Notes: a model not told the origin generated them from the sequence alone. 64,000 bases of DNA from Sphingorhabdus sp. YGSMI21 (GCF_002776575.1 NZ_CP022548.1:1-64000), one strand, 5' to 3'; positions 17,145-25,571 are shown, counted from the first letter of the stretch. Made by a program: numbers and translations.

Positions 17145-18186
17145 TATGGTGGTTAGTTCCGACCCACCGCCAGGTTGTCAGGTTCCCAGTATTTTCAGTT
17201 CCAACCTGACATCCGGCAACATAGTTGCTTCCGGGCGAAAAAGCAGCGCCGAGATAATAGGCCGAGCCTGTAATGTGGCCACTGCAAGTGCGATATTGGC
17301 CAAATCCATTGTCACGAACATTGTTGCCTTTAGCGATTAGCCATCCATCATCAACCGTATAGCGTATGGTAGCGGAAGGTTTTAGCAAGCGCATGTCGCC
17401 TTGCGCAATTGTCGGTGCTGAAATGGCATAATCGCCAAATCCAGGTCGCCTAATGTTTGGGCCAAGTGCACCCAAAAGTGCTTTGTAAAGCAACCACTCG
17501 CGTCGTGGCCACAATTGTAATGGACCGGTCACCGATCCCATTGAATCCGGAAATGACGCTCCCACTATCGTCAGACTACGCGCCGAGTTAAAAATAGCGG
17601 CACCGGATAAGGCTGCAGAGATCAAAGCTATCAAGTCATCCTGAGGATCAAAATTTGGAGATTCCAAATCTAGCACAATATCTAGCTCGTTGGGTCCAAT
17701 TCCAATAGTTTCACAAAGCAGATATACATTGGTGTCAAAGTCAGGATCAATCGCATCTTCGAGCGAACAGCGAAGCGCCGCCCCATGGCCAGACCATGTA
17801 TGGATTTCATGAACAGCGTGTTGGTAAGCATCATCACGGTCCAATCCAGTCACAGGAATGAGCGAAGCGTTGAGCGTTGTACATTCATCAAACAGATGGG
17901 CCAACGGATGTCGACCATCTGCCATTCGGGTTGCTGGCGGAAGTAATCCGCAATCTAGCAATGCGTGCCGAGAACCCCATTTTTTTTGAATTCGTGTAGC
18001 AAAAGAAACAACGTGTTCGTCGATGGTTTTTGACGGAGTTTGCGTTTCGAAATCAAAGTCCGGCGGCGTGACCTCAATTAGAGGGACAATCCTATCTTTT
18101 TGCGCGTCCTCCAAGCGTAGGAGAGCCTGATATTCTCCCTGCCGCCACTTCAAAACTGGCATATAACAATGTTGATTTATCGGCAT
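17101..18186 (-). CDS. Beta-family (T4 beta protein-like) protein
   Basis: A 361-residue protein that matches the Beta protein family: an N-terminal YMPVLKWRQGEYQALLRLED, then DRIVPLIEVTPPDFDF, and later LDIVLDLESPN and a conserved C-terminal half with YALLGALGPNIRRPGFGDY-like sequence (YKALLGALGPNIRRPGFGDY) and GNNVRDNGFGQYR. The start at 18186 lies 10 bp after the XRE-ImmA stop, so it is the last gene of a three-gene operon. Family members recur with sce7726 and XRE/ImmA genes on mobile islands. The molecular role is unknown; a defence or toxin-type role is inference. Confidence 0.75.
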   Translation of the reverse strand: MPINQHCYMPVLKWRQGEYQALLRLEDAQKDRIVPLIEVTPPDFDFETQTPSKTIDEHVVSFATRIQKKWGSRHALLDCGLLPPATRMADGRHPLAHLFDECTTLNASLIPVTGLDRDDAYQHAVHEIHTWSGHGAALRCSLEDAIDPDFDTNVYLLCETIGIGPNELDIVLDLESPNFDPQDDLIALISAALSGAAIFNSARSLTIVGASFPDSMGSVTGPLQLWPRREWLLYKALLGALGPNIRRPGFGDYAISAPTIAQGDMRLLKPSATIRYTVDDGWLIAKGNNVRDNGFGQYRTCSGHITGSAYYLGAAFSPGSNYVAGCQVGTENTGNLTTWRWVGTNHHITKVVHDLATFYGI

Positions 18187-18196
18187 AATTCTATCC

Positions 18197-19465
18197 TTAC
18201 AATCCAAATTGACTACGAACGGCTCCTGCCCCGACCAGAGTTCGTAACAACGTATAGTCACCGGCTTCCCGCCGAACACGGCCAGCGATAATCGCAGAGC
18301 CCACGCCGAACCGTTTTGCATCTGCAAATACAGCCTTCTCTGTGCGAGTGAATCTCGACACAGCTATTTTCCACTTATCACCGGGCAACAACGCTTCCTG
18401 CGCGAACAGATCCGCTTCATCCTCAACATCGTTATTTGCCGGAGCTTCTGTATCGTCGAAGATTGCCGCGAACTTTCCGGTCCCGATATGCAAAACCAAA
18501 TGGCCAATTTCATGAAATAGCGTGAACCAAAAGTTATCGAGCCGGTCATGCCGCAAAGTTAAAGCAATAATCACATAATCATCCCACGAACTTAGTGCCG
18601 CACCATCAAGCAAGGTTCCGGGCAAATGCCGCTCGATCACTAAGGAAATTCCGATTTGCCGGAGATAATCATGCACCCTGCTCGGGCCATTTTCATCTAG
18701 CGAAAGCGAAACAAGGCCAGCAAGCCAAGTTTCATCAACTCTATTCAAATCAAATACAACCGACGGTGGATTACGTTCGGCGAGCATCCGAACACGCGCC
18801 TCCCAAGCGGCGATTGCCGCCTCGTGGACCTGGCCAGATGATCGCACTGATTTGCGGTGAAATGCCGCTGCAGAATTATTGGCTTGGACACCTTGAAGAA
18901 ATGCAGGGACAAGGTCTGCAGCAGACTTGCGGGCGTGAGCTAACGTACCCGAGAAATCTTCAAACCAGCCACGTTTATACATTTCTGCGATCGGAAAAGA
19001 TTTCCAGGATTCTGGATCAACACTTTCCATACGCCCATCGCCGATGAGAGCTGCTCGTTCTCTGATTTGCACACCCAAAGCGTCCGATATTTCAACAAGA
19101 CGATCAAGGCTTGCAGACCGGTAACGCTCAGCTTCGTAGCGCTGAATTTGCTGTTCTTTGAAACCCAGAAAGTCCGCCAAATCCTTTTGGCTCATTCCTC
19201 GCGCGATCCGTGCGTGGATGAGAATGTCCGGAAGTTCTCCAAGACTTTCAGCTTCAAATTCTCCGATTTGACCGGAACGGAGGGCATCATAGAAGTTAAC
19301 ATCCTCTTCCATTTCATCAATTTGACTTTCAAGCGCTTCGCGCTGTGCGGCAATCAACATTGGATGCAATTCGGCGTTTTCGCCGCTGCCTATCGCTTCT
19401 AAGCCCAATTTCATTTTATCGATGAGTATCTTGCTCGACCGATATTGCTTTTCATTGGTAATCAT
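18197..19465 (-). CDS. XRE regulator fused to ImmA/IrrE metallopeptidase
   Basis: A 422-residue fusion. Residues 80-130 form a helix-turn-helix (IARGMSQKDLADFLGFKEQQ), and residues 230-370 an ImmA/IrrE domain with FTLFHEIGHLVLHIG (HEIGH at 318-322) and a downstream acidic ligand in DVEDEADLFAQEALLP. In phage-like elements ImmA-type proteases cleave repressors. Here repressor-like DNA binding and protease are in one chain, with an N-terminal extension of about 75 residues. It overlaps the upstream DUF6932-like gene by 4 bp and precedes the Beta gene by 10 bp. It probably binds the palindrome at 19932-19951. Confidence 0.85.
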   Translation of the reverse strand: MITNEKQYRSSKILIDKMKLGLEAIGSGENAELHPMLIAAQREALESQIDEMEEDVNFYDALRSGQIGEFEAESLGELPDILIHARIARGMSQKDLADFLGFKEQQIQRYEAERYRSASLDRLVEISDALGVQIRERAALIGDGRMESVDPESWKSFPIAEMYKRGWFEDFSGTLAHARKSAADLVPAFLQGVQANNSAAAFHRKSVRSSGQVHEAAIAAWEARVRMLAERNPPSVVFDLNRVDETWLAGLVSLSLDENGPSRVHDYLRQIGISLVIERHLPGTLLDGAALSSWDDYVIIALTLRHDRLDNFWFTLFHEIGHLVLHIGTGKFAAIFDDTEAPANNDVEDEADLFAQEALLPGDKWKIAVSRFTRTEKAVFADAKRFGVGSAIIAGRVRREAGDYTLLRTLVGAGAVRSQFGL

Positions 19466-19929
19466 GGCGTCATTCCTGATTGTGGAGCGAGCGAAACCCG
19501 CAATATACCTTTGGTGAGGCCGGAATATTTCTCGACTTGGAAAAAGTCCAAGAAAGTTGTCCCGAGGCCACTATCAGCACCGGCGGGAAACATTTCACCG
19601 AGGTATTTTGCTTTTTGGGCCGCCCGTTTGTTTACAAAGGTCAACAAAACCGGATCAAGTTGTCCGAAATCTACACCCTTGTGGTCCCAGCAGCCGTCAA
19701 AGTCGTCTGGGTGAGCCTTATCCGTTGTAAAGCTGCCATCAATATAAACCGTAGCACAGCCAGCTAAAGCAAGAGCATCCGCAGCACGTTGAAATCCATC
19801 AAATAGCCAACGTCTGTGTGGCGTTGTCGCGAATCGGCTCTCTACTTCTTGCATTGTTACATCATGAATACCCGGCGGTAACACTGGATATGGAGATGGT
19901 GAGCCAAGGTCGATCAAGTCCGGTATCAT
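19462..19929 (-). CDS. DUF6932-like protein (nucleotidyltransferase-like motif)
   Basis: A 155-residue protein that fits small DUF6932-type proteins: LPPGIHDVTMQEVESRFATT near the N-terminus, then ATVYIDGSFTTDKAHPDDFD and GCWDHKGVD. The Gly-Ser followed by Asp-x-Asp nine residues later recalls a minimal nucleotidyltransferase active site, which is my inference. The ATG at 19929 is chosen over an earlier GTG because it sits right after the promoter; there is no clear Shine-Dalgarno, so the mRNA may be almost leaderless. It is the first gene of an operon with XRE-ImmA and Beta. Confidence 0.65.
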   Translation of the reverse strand: MIPDLIDLGSPSPYPVLPPGIHDVTMQEVESRFATTPHRRWLFDGFQRAADALALAGCATVYIDGSFTTDKAHPDDFDGCWDHKGVDFGQLDPVLLTFVNKRAAQKAKYLGEMFPAGADSGLGTTFLDFFQVEKYSGLTKGILRVSLAPQSGMTP

Positions 19930-19931
19930 GT

Positions 19932-19965
19932 ACACAACAATATTGTTGTGTTAGATAAATGTCAA
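19932..19965 (-). promoter_or_regulatory. Promoter and palindromic operator of the XRE-ImmA operon
   Basis: On the minus strand TTGACA (19960-19965) and TATTGT (19937-19942) are separated by 17 bp, a consensus-like sigma-70 promoter. A perfect 20-bp palindrome, ACACAACAATATTGTTGTGT (19932-19951), covers the -10 box and ends two bases before the ATG. A repressor bound here would block RNA polymerase, which suggests autoregulation by the XRE-ImmA protein. Confidence 0.7.
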
Positions 19966-20008
19966 GTATGAATTGATATCGTAATATTAGCTGATGGGAG
20001 GTATTGCT

Positions 20009-20806
20009 TTAGACACGAGGGGGCATATTGCTCGCGTCAAGTCGACGGTGGATCAACGACACGATCGTCAGTAAATCCTCAGCGTCCGCTTTGCTCATTT
20101 CCCAACGGATACGCGCCTCATGCGCGGTCGGATTACGGAACATTCCGAACGCACCTTTGACGAGATTAGCGAAACCGCTTTGCTCACTCTTCTCACTCAC
20201 TGTACGACGAGCGTTTATCGCAAGCAGAGGTGGATTGCCGCCAAACGCGCGATCAATGAGCGTGCCGCCGTCATCGATCAGGCCCGTCTTGCTACGCACT
20301 TTGTCAGCGACGCTTTTCACCGCCTCCTGAACCGCGTGAAAATAGTTGTCCACGAGTAGCTCCGCCCGGCAGAAGGCGAGCACGTCGGGATGAACACCGC
20401 GGCCCTCTAGATCCGCTCTCAGATTTTGCGCTCGCCGCTGGGCCTCGGGTAATGTGGTTGCGGAGCTAACGGTTCTCAGGACACCTGTTTCAGCAACGAG
20501 AACCCCCGCAAATGCGAGCGCCTGATTTAAAGCTGCCCGCATCGGTTCATATCTGGCAGGCTCTCGGCTGTAACGCGCCGGGCTCATCGCCAACCGAATA
20601 AACTCCAGAACATGGGTCCGGTTACGCTTACTATTCTGGCTCTCAGCAAAAGCATTGTAGATACGATGCCGCTTGGTCATCTTTCCAGGATCGATCATCT
20701 TTGCCGAGCGGATGAGCAGTTCGATCTCCGGGTTGGTGAGCCCTTCAACAGTGTCGCCCAGCGCACTGGCAATCGCTTCCAGCTCAGCTTGGGTGAAAAG
20801 TTTCAT
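20009..20806 (-). CDS. TIGR02391 family protein
   Basis: A 265-residue protein whose C-terminal 130 residues match the TIGR02391 family: HPDVLAFCRAELLVDNYFHA, KVRSKTGLIDDGGTLIDRAF, then FANLVKGAFGMFRNPTAHEA and the last helix LTIVSLIHRRLD. The RNPTAHE motif resembles the RNxxxH/HEPN-like active site seen in RNA-cleaving defence proteins, so ribonuclease activity is a reasonable inference. The N-terminal half is helical and unassigned. The ATG overlaps the stop of the DUF2971 gene upstream by 4 bp, so the two are coupled. Confidence 0.75.
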   Translation of the reverse strand: MKLFTQAELEAIASALGDTVEGLTNPEIELLIRSAKMIDPGKMTKRHRIYNAFAESQNSKRNRTHVLEFIRLAMSPARYSREPARYEPMRAALNQALAFAGVLVAETGVLRTVSSATTLPEAQRRAQNLRADLEGRGVHPDVLAFCRAELLVDNYFHAVQEAVKSVADKVRSKTGLIDDGGTLIDRAFGGNPPLLAINARRTVSEKSEQSGFANLVKGAFGMFRNPTAHEARIRWEMSKADAEDLLTIVSLIHRRLDASNMPPRV

Positions 20807-21762
20807 TCGGATTTTAAACCTTCTACCTCGGTAAGACCGTCAAAGCTGGCGTCATACTGTCGTGATCGGCGCGGAAGGGATACGATGAGCTCGTCAGTAT
20901 TTAGCAATCGCTTCTTCAACAGAAAACTCCCATGCTGCTCGTGTATCTCGAAAAACTGTACGGCGCGATCCCGATCTTCGAGCGCCTTCACAACGGCAAA
21001 CTTCACCGAGGGCGTGCAGCGCGTGCCGAATATTACCTCTTCAAGTTCTAATGGTGAACTGTGCTCACCGCGCATCCCTATCAACCTCCATTCCCGCTCA
21101 TAGCCCCAAGGTTTTGCCTTCTTGAGTAGTACGGATTCGTCGACCTTCTGACGAGCGGCCTCGTCGCCGTCGAGCATTGCAAAAACGGAACTTGCCTCTA
21201 CCAAACGGCTGCCGCCATATTGGATTTTATATACGTCATTAGCGGATGCATCCGGAATCGAATACCCAAGGCAAAGACCTCGGTGCTGATCGCCGTAATG
21301 GCTCCACATGAGTGGGCAGTTTGCACGCTCCGCCAGCGAGAAGACGCCTTTGTTGTAACGCCGTAAAAGTTCCTCCTGTAGATAATAGCGAAGTAGGTGT
21401 TGTGTGGGATCATCAATCTCATAATCGGGATTAGTCGCATTGTAGCGAATATCGGCGAGTAACTGGTCAGCCTTCTTTCGGCTCTGCCGAGCGATATGAT
21501 TGATGGTTTTAGGTCCACGGTATTTGATCGACTTCGCGGCGGCGGACATCTCTGCCGTCGAACGTTGTTCGATGAGCTGAGACAGGATCCCCTCCAACGC
21601 ATCGTTGTCAATATCAACGTTAAGAGTGGGTTTCGTATCTAAGGGATCATTGAAGGTGGTTGGATCGGCTAAATAGACGACGTCCTCGACCAACATGGTG
21701 AGTGTGAGATTACTAAAGCTGCGATACTTGTAAAGCCGCCTTGGCCGTTTGCCTTTAATCAT
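20803..21762 (-). CDS. DUF2971 family protein
   Basis: A 319-residue protein of the DUF2971 family: LYKYRSFSNLTLTMLVEDVV, VYLADPTTFNDPLDTKPTLN, and the signature CPLMWSHYGDQHRGLCLGYS, followed by KPWGYEREWRLIG and IFGTRCTPS. The family is common on mobile islands and its biochemical function is unknown. It is the first gene of a two-gene operon with TIGR02391. The stop/start overlap is four bases. No membrane segment is seen. Confidence 0.8.
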   Translation of the reverse strand: MIKGKRPRRLYKYRSFSNLTLTMLVEDVVYLADPTTFNDPLDTKPTLNVDIDNDALEGILSQLIEQRSTAEMSAAAKSIKYRGPKTINHIARQSRKKADQLLADIRYNATNPDYEIDDPTQHLLRYYLQEELLRRYNKGVFSLAERANCPLMWSHYGDQHRGLCLGYSIPDASANDVYKIQYGGSRLVEASSVFAMLDGDEAARQKVDESVLLKKAKPWGYEREWRLIGMRGEHSSPLELEEVIFGTRCTPSVKFAVVKALEDRDRAVQFFEIHEQHGSFLLKKRLLNTDELIVSLPRRSRQYDASFDGLTEVEGLKSE

Positions 21763-21793
21763 GTGAGCGCAGCCCTAGGTTTTCTCTCGGAGC

Positions 21794-22474
21794 TCATCCG
21801 AAGTGTTGCTTTTCATATATGGTTACAACCTCTGATCCGTCCCAAACATAACAAAGATGTCGCTCTTGCCGACAGTTGGACAAGAGTTTTGGTCGAAACA
21901 CTGCTGCGCATTCCCCGACATCATGTCTTACGCTTTGATAGATTATTCCATCTGACCCCGCTTTTCGTAGCTCAATTGCAAGGATTTGAGACGCACTATA
22001 ATTATCGGGATCATAATACCCTATAGCGGCATCATGCATTTCCCGAATGTCGTGTAGATTTGCATCAAGATCGACCGCATAAACTCGCATATCCAATTCC
22101 TGCGGAGGCTCTTCGGTAGCCAGCATAAACTTTACGCGGTGATACCTGGTTTCTGCAACTGCTGTTTCGATACTGCCGCCTACATAGAAGACCCCGAATG
22201 TCCCATCAGTAAAACGATCTCCATCGGGATTGAGGTGGGTGAATGCGGCCATGATCGGCGAGGAACCCGGTCCGGATACACGATCCTCTAACGGCACAAG
22301 ACTCAAATCACCGGCTTCCTCTCGAAGCCGATCATTGGTCAGTGCTTCGACAGCATAAATTGCTTCAAGGTCGTCTGGATCGGTAACCTCCTCGAACAGG
22401 TTTATTGGAGGAAACCTGCTGGGTATTATGCGATAACATGGATGCCAATTGACGGCGGTAACCGATATATTCAC
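21794..22474 (-). CDS. RES-domain toxin
   Basis: A 226-residue protein of the RES family. The domain is marked by HPCYRI at the N-terminus, GTFGVFYVGGSIETAVAETR with the invariant Arg/Glu positions, YHRVKF, and DNYSASQILAIELRKAGSDG followed by GIIYQSVRHD. RES toxins deplete NAD+ in partnership with an Xre/MbcA/ParS antitoxin. The start overlaps the antitoxin stop by 4 bp, the usual order antitoxin then toxin. Length and motifs look normal. Confidence 0.85.
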   Translation of the reverse strand: MNISVTAVNWHPCYRIIPSRFPPINLFEEVTDPDDLEAIYAVEALTNDRLREEAGDLSLVPLEDRVSGPGSSPIMAAFTHLNPDGDRFTDGTFGVFYVGGSIETAVAETRYHRVKFMLATEEPPQELDMRVYAVDLDANLHDIREMHDAAIGYYDPDNYSASQILAIELRKAGSDGIIYQSVRHDVGECAAVFRPKLLSNCRQERHLCYVWDGSEVVTIYEKQHFG

Positions 22475-22863
22475 GGATATCCACGCTGTGCGTCGATATA
22501 TTGGCGTACCACGAAGAGATCAGCCACATTTCCAGAAACCAAACGATTAAGTGCCGGTTCGCCGCCAAAGAGAGGGGCCTCATTGGGTTTTCGCACCCAC
22601 TCATCAGCAGATTTTGGCAGCAAAACTTTCAAGCCTTTGTAGATCCCCAATATATAAGATATCCGTTCAAGGGCATCTTTCGATATTGCAGCCACGCCGC
22701 CCTTCTTCCAGGACTGAAGCGTCGACCGGCTATCAAGTCCCAATATATTCATTTGCTCCTGTTCACTGAGCTTCCAAGCATCAGCCACACGAAAAAAGGT
22801 GCGCAAAGCTGGACCGGTCAAGTCTTTGCGACTCTTGGCCTTGGCTGTTGAAACATTGGACAT
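22471..22863 (-). CDS. Xre/MbcA/ParS-family antitoxin of the RES toxin
   Basis: A 130-residue antitoxin. The N-terminal Xre-like helix-turn-helix spans WKLSEQEQMNILGLDSRSTL and QSWKKGGVAAISKDALERIS. The C-terminal DUF2384/toxin-binding domain has APLFGGEPALNRLVSGNVAD followed by LFVVRQYIDAQRG. The start at 22863 (MSNVSTAKA) is fixed by an AAGGAGGT Shine-Dalgarno; the upstream in-frame codons lack one. It heads the operon and should repress it through the repeats at 22884-22933. Confidence 0.85.
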   Translation of the reverse strand: MSNVSTAKAKSRKDLTGPALRTFFRVADAWKLSEQEQMNILGLDSRSTLQSWKKGGVAAISKDALERISYILGIYKGLKVLLPKSADEWVRKPNEAPLFGGEPALNRLVSGNVADLFVVRQYIDAQRGYP

Positions 22864-22883
22864 ACGATACCTCCTTGGAATCA

Positions 22884-22933
22884 TATGTGCATATTTTATA
22901 CACAATTGTCAAGTTATGTGTATTTTATAGACA
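22884..22933. promoter_or_regulatory. Direct repeats upstream of the Xre antitoxin gene
   Basis: Two near-identical repeats, TATGTG followed by TATTTTATA and ACA, lie at 22884-22904 and 22915-22933, with TGTCAA (TTGACA on the minus strand) between them. They occupy the expected promoter region of the antitoxin-toxin operon and overlap the integrase stop codon. Binding by the antitoxin is inferred from position. Confidence 0.5.
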
Positions 22934-24178
22934 ATCAACCTTTCCGCTAGACAACCACTGTTTTGCAAACGCATTTGTTCTCGCATCAATACTGGCAATG
23001 ATCGTTTCAGAAATCCGTTCCTGCTGCTTGCGAAGATGGACACGCAACAACTTATCGCGAGTAATATAGCCCGCATTCACACCGCGCAGCGAATGGTTCA
23101 TCAACAGGTGGATATCGAGTTCGGAAATCTCCGCTGCCTGAGCCAATGTTCGGTACGTCTGTCGCAGATCATTACCCCATTTCGAGAGAACAGATCGAGC
23201 TTCTTTGTGCTCGATCATATGCCCAGATTCACTTTCGGCCGGAAAAAGCCAATATTCTGCCTGCACTGGAAAGAGCATCCGACCTATCCGCATGATGCGT
23301 ATTATGCACCGGATCATCATCCGCGACATGGGGATGTCAAAGGCCCTGTCTGCACCACCTTTGGGCTTTGGGATATGCAATATTCTCCGGCCAAAATCGA
23401 TATGCTCACTTCTAACAGCCTTGAGTGCTGTCGGACGCGAACCAGTCAACAACGTCAACAGATGAAATTCACGGCGCAGCGGCTTATCCAGTTTGTAAAG
23501 CTGCTCAAACCAATCGCTCAGATCATCTTGACCCATGCCCGTGTTTCGCCGCTGCTCCGGATTCCAATCAACTGCGAGAACGGGGTTAAATGATGGTAAA
23601 TCTCGATTGCCCTTCAAGGCATGGTTATAAATGGCACGCAGCGCCTTCATAGTGCTATTTGCTATGTAGGGACCGTTATTCGAAGAGATGTCTTCATGCC
23701 GAATGATGACTAAATCCGGCCGCCTGCCTAATTTCGATAGCGGCCAATCAAGCCAATCTGCCAGTAGGCGCTCCAAATAATATTGATAATTTTCGATCGT
23801 GCGTTCTGCCCGCCCCTTTCGTACCATATGAGCGATGCGGTAGCGCTCCCAAGCCATGCGTAATGTAATAGCCCCAGGCCTCAGCCTACTTACATCTCCA
23901 GGCTTTTCTCCCTTTGAAAACTTTACCAGCAACTCTTTGGCATTGGTTCGTGCATCACGAGCTGAAATTTCGTTGAATTCACCCAGTTTTTTTTGGACCG
24001 AGAATTCGCGGCATCCGTCGCGCCAATATTCTCCTTGAACCATGTAGGATTTTCTACGCTTGCCAATACGGACAAAAAAGCCCTTCAGCTCTACATCGCG
24101 CACATTGTATTGACCGCTTTGAGCGAGTGGCATGCGAGCAATTGACTTCTCGGTAAGCAGCATAACTTCACTTTTCAT
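22925..24178 (-). CDS. int: Tyrosine integrase of the genomic island
   Basis: A 417-residue phage/island integrase. The N-terminal DUF4102-like arm-binding region includes VELKGFFVRIGKRRKSYMVQ. The core-binding domain spans about 105-210. The catalytic domain has Arg in LLTGSRPTALKAVR, Lys in HIPKPKGGADRAFD, Arg in DLRQTYRTLAQAA, HLLMNHSLRG and the nucleophile in NAGYITRDK. GGAGG precedes ATG 24178. The gene reads away from the tRNA-derived repeats about 220 bp upstream, the common position of an integrase beside its att site. This marks the right end of the element that fills the left part of the window. Confidence 0.85.
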   Translation of the reverse strand: MKSEVMLLTEKSIARMPLAQSGQYNVRDVELKGFFVRIGKRRKSYMVQGEYWRDGCREFSVQKKLGEFNEISARDARTNAKELLVKFSKGEKPGDVSRLRPGAITLRMAWERYRIAHMVRKGRAERTIENYQYYLERLLADWLDWPLSKLGRRPDLVIIRHEDISSNNGPYIANSTMKALRAIYNHALKGNRDLPSFNPVLAVDWNPEQRRNTGMGQDDLSDWFEQLYKLDKPLRREFHLLTLLTGSRPTALKAVRSEHIDFGRRILHIPKPKGGADRAFDIPMSRMMIRCIIRIMRIGRMLFPVQAEYWLFPAESESGHMIEHKEARSVLSKWGNDLRQTYRTLAQAAEISELDIHLLMNHSLRGVNAGYITRDKLLRVHLRKQQERISETIIASIDARTNAFAKQWLSSGKVDCL

Positions 24179-24395
24179 AGAACCTCCACACTTTTCCGTA
24201 TCTGGCCATCACACTGATTTTCAGAAACAACATTAGTCTGGGTTTAGTCTGGGGAAAGCAATTTCAAGAGTGTGCTGGTGCAACAACGCTATGATACGCT
24301 ATCCTACTATAACTCATTAACAAATAATATATTTTTGTAGAACTACTTGTCAATATGGAAACCACAGGAAACTCTAGATCAAGCTCATAATTAGT

Positions 24396-24525
24396 TCTGG
24401 GGGTGTGGGGGTCGGAGGTTCGAATCCTCTCGTCCCGACCAGTTTTCAGCCATTTTTTAAAATGCTGAATTCTTATATCACTGCTGTAAGTGCAATGTAA
24501 GTGCAGATTTTCTGTTTTTGTTCTC
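24396..24525 (+). repeat. att-like repeat with tRNA-Pro 3' half, copy 1
   Basis: Positions 24396-24441 are the 3' half of a tRNA-Pro: part of the anticodon arm, the T-arm GGAGGTTCGAATCCTCT, the acceptor strand CGTCCCG, then A and CCA. It is followed by about 80 bp that recur at 25340-25424, including two direct repeats of TGTAAGTGCA (24485-24494, 24496-24505) that look like integrase arm sites. The 5' half of the tRNA is absent, so this is an attachment-site remnant and not a working tRNA gene. Confidence 0.75.
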
Positions 24526-24659
24526 CAAAGCATCACCATCATCCCGGGGATCATCATCGGAGGAATATTTGCGCCAACCAGATAGGTTCTTCAAATATGA
24601 GATCGCCTGAATTGGAATAGTGCCAAACATCACCATCCGGACACTTGCCGCAAATACTA

Positions 24660-24705
24660 ACTTTTAATCAGTAGGTCGCTGGTTCGAACCCAGCAGGGCT
24701 CACCA
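24660..24705 (+). repeat. tRNA-Lys 3' half (att remnant)
   Basis: The sequence CTTTTAATCAG (anticodon loop TTT), then GTAGGTCGCTGG, TTCGAAC, CCAGC and acceptor AGGGCTC-A-CCA matches the 3' half of tRNA-Lys(UUU). The 5' half is missing. Downstream come an inverted repeat (AGTTGCAA at 24750-24757, TTGCAACT at 24761-24768) and two direct repeats of TTGGGTAGCA (24768-24777, 24780-24789), typical of an island end. Confidence 0.75.
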
Positions 24706-24936
24706 TAATACGTTGAAGATAAACGATTTTCTGACAGAATGATATTCGAAGTTGCAATATTTGCAACTTGGGTAGCATTTTGGGTAGCAAATGGAAGAAA
24801 TTCCAATATTCGAAGAACTGATGATGGACCAGTTCTTTCAAAGGTAGGGAATACAACAGCGTTGATTGCTAAACCAACGAACCATCCAACCCAAAACAGT
24901 GATAAATGTAAAAACGATTTCCGGTAGCGGCGCCTG

Positions 24937-25122
24937 CTACCATTTCTCGTCGCGAGTAAACTCGACTGCGGTCGCGTCAAGATCTTTCGCCAATTGATTG
25001 AACTCACGATATGCTCCAAGGCGCTCTAGACCATCAAGTCGCTGATCGCCGGAAAGGCGGTCCATGCGGGTTCGAATTAGCGCCGCCACAATTTTCAATG
25101 TTGCTGGATCTGGCTTGGTCAT
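24937..25122 (-). CDS. Small hypothetical protein between att repeats
   Basis: A 61-residue soluble protein, MTKPDPATLKIVAALIRTRM and so on, ending VEFTRDEKW. It is rich in Arg, Asp and Leu and is probably helical. It lies alone in the 0.85-kb segment between the two tRNA-Pro repeats. There is no strong Shine-Dalgarno. The balanced composition suggests it may be real, but no family is recognised. Confidence 0.4.
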   Translation of the reverse strand: MTKPDPATLKIVAALIRTRMDRLSGDQRLDGLERLGAYREFNQLAKDLDATAVEFTRDEKW

Positions 25123-25295
25123 AGTTGCGTTGTATCACGATTCAAATTGCGATGCGAACAAGAGCTTTAGGTGTTCAGCGAAACAACACCAGAGGGCAGA
25201 CGAATAAGATGTGTCATGGTAATCTTTTTTTCTGACAAAAATAAACACTGATTGAACAATCCTGGCTAAAGATGATCGCGTTATCCTGAGCAGTC

Positions 25296-25424
25296 GATGC
25301 TGGGGGGGATCGGAGGTTCGAATCCTCTCGTCCCGGCCAGTTTTCAGCCATTTTTTCAAAATGCTGAATTCTTATATCACCGCTGTAAGTGCAATGTAAG
25401 TGCGGATACTCTCTTTTTGTTCTC
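25296..25424 (+). repeat. att-like repeat with tRNA-Pro 3' half, copy 2
   Basis: A direct repeat of 24396-24525 with few differences; the tRNA-Pro part ends at 25339 (TCCCG-G-CCA, discriminator base changed). The flanking words TTTTCAGCCATTTTTT and ATGCTGAATTCTTATATCAC and the two TGTAAGTGCA arms are kept. The region from here to 25571 holds no supported gene. Confidence 0.75.
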
Positions 25425-25571
25425 ATCGCACCCTATGGATTTCACGCTCATTCTAGAACATGGTCAAAAAGATCAACCAAATAGGTTCAATTGAAAACAA
25501 TTTCAATTGAGCGATCTTGGCATGACAAATCAGGCTTTCCTATACTATTTTCAGAAAGTGGCAGTCGCACG

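Noticed and set aside
24264..25426. Frames ending in GRDERIRTSDP-like or VRTSDL-like peptides
   Set aside because: These are translations of tRNA 3' halves in reverse, a known source of false genes.
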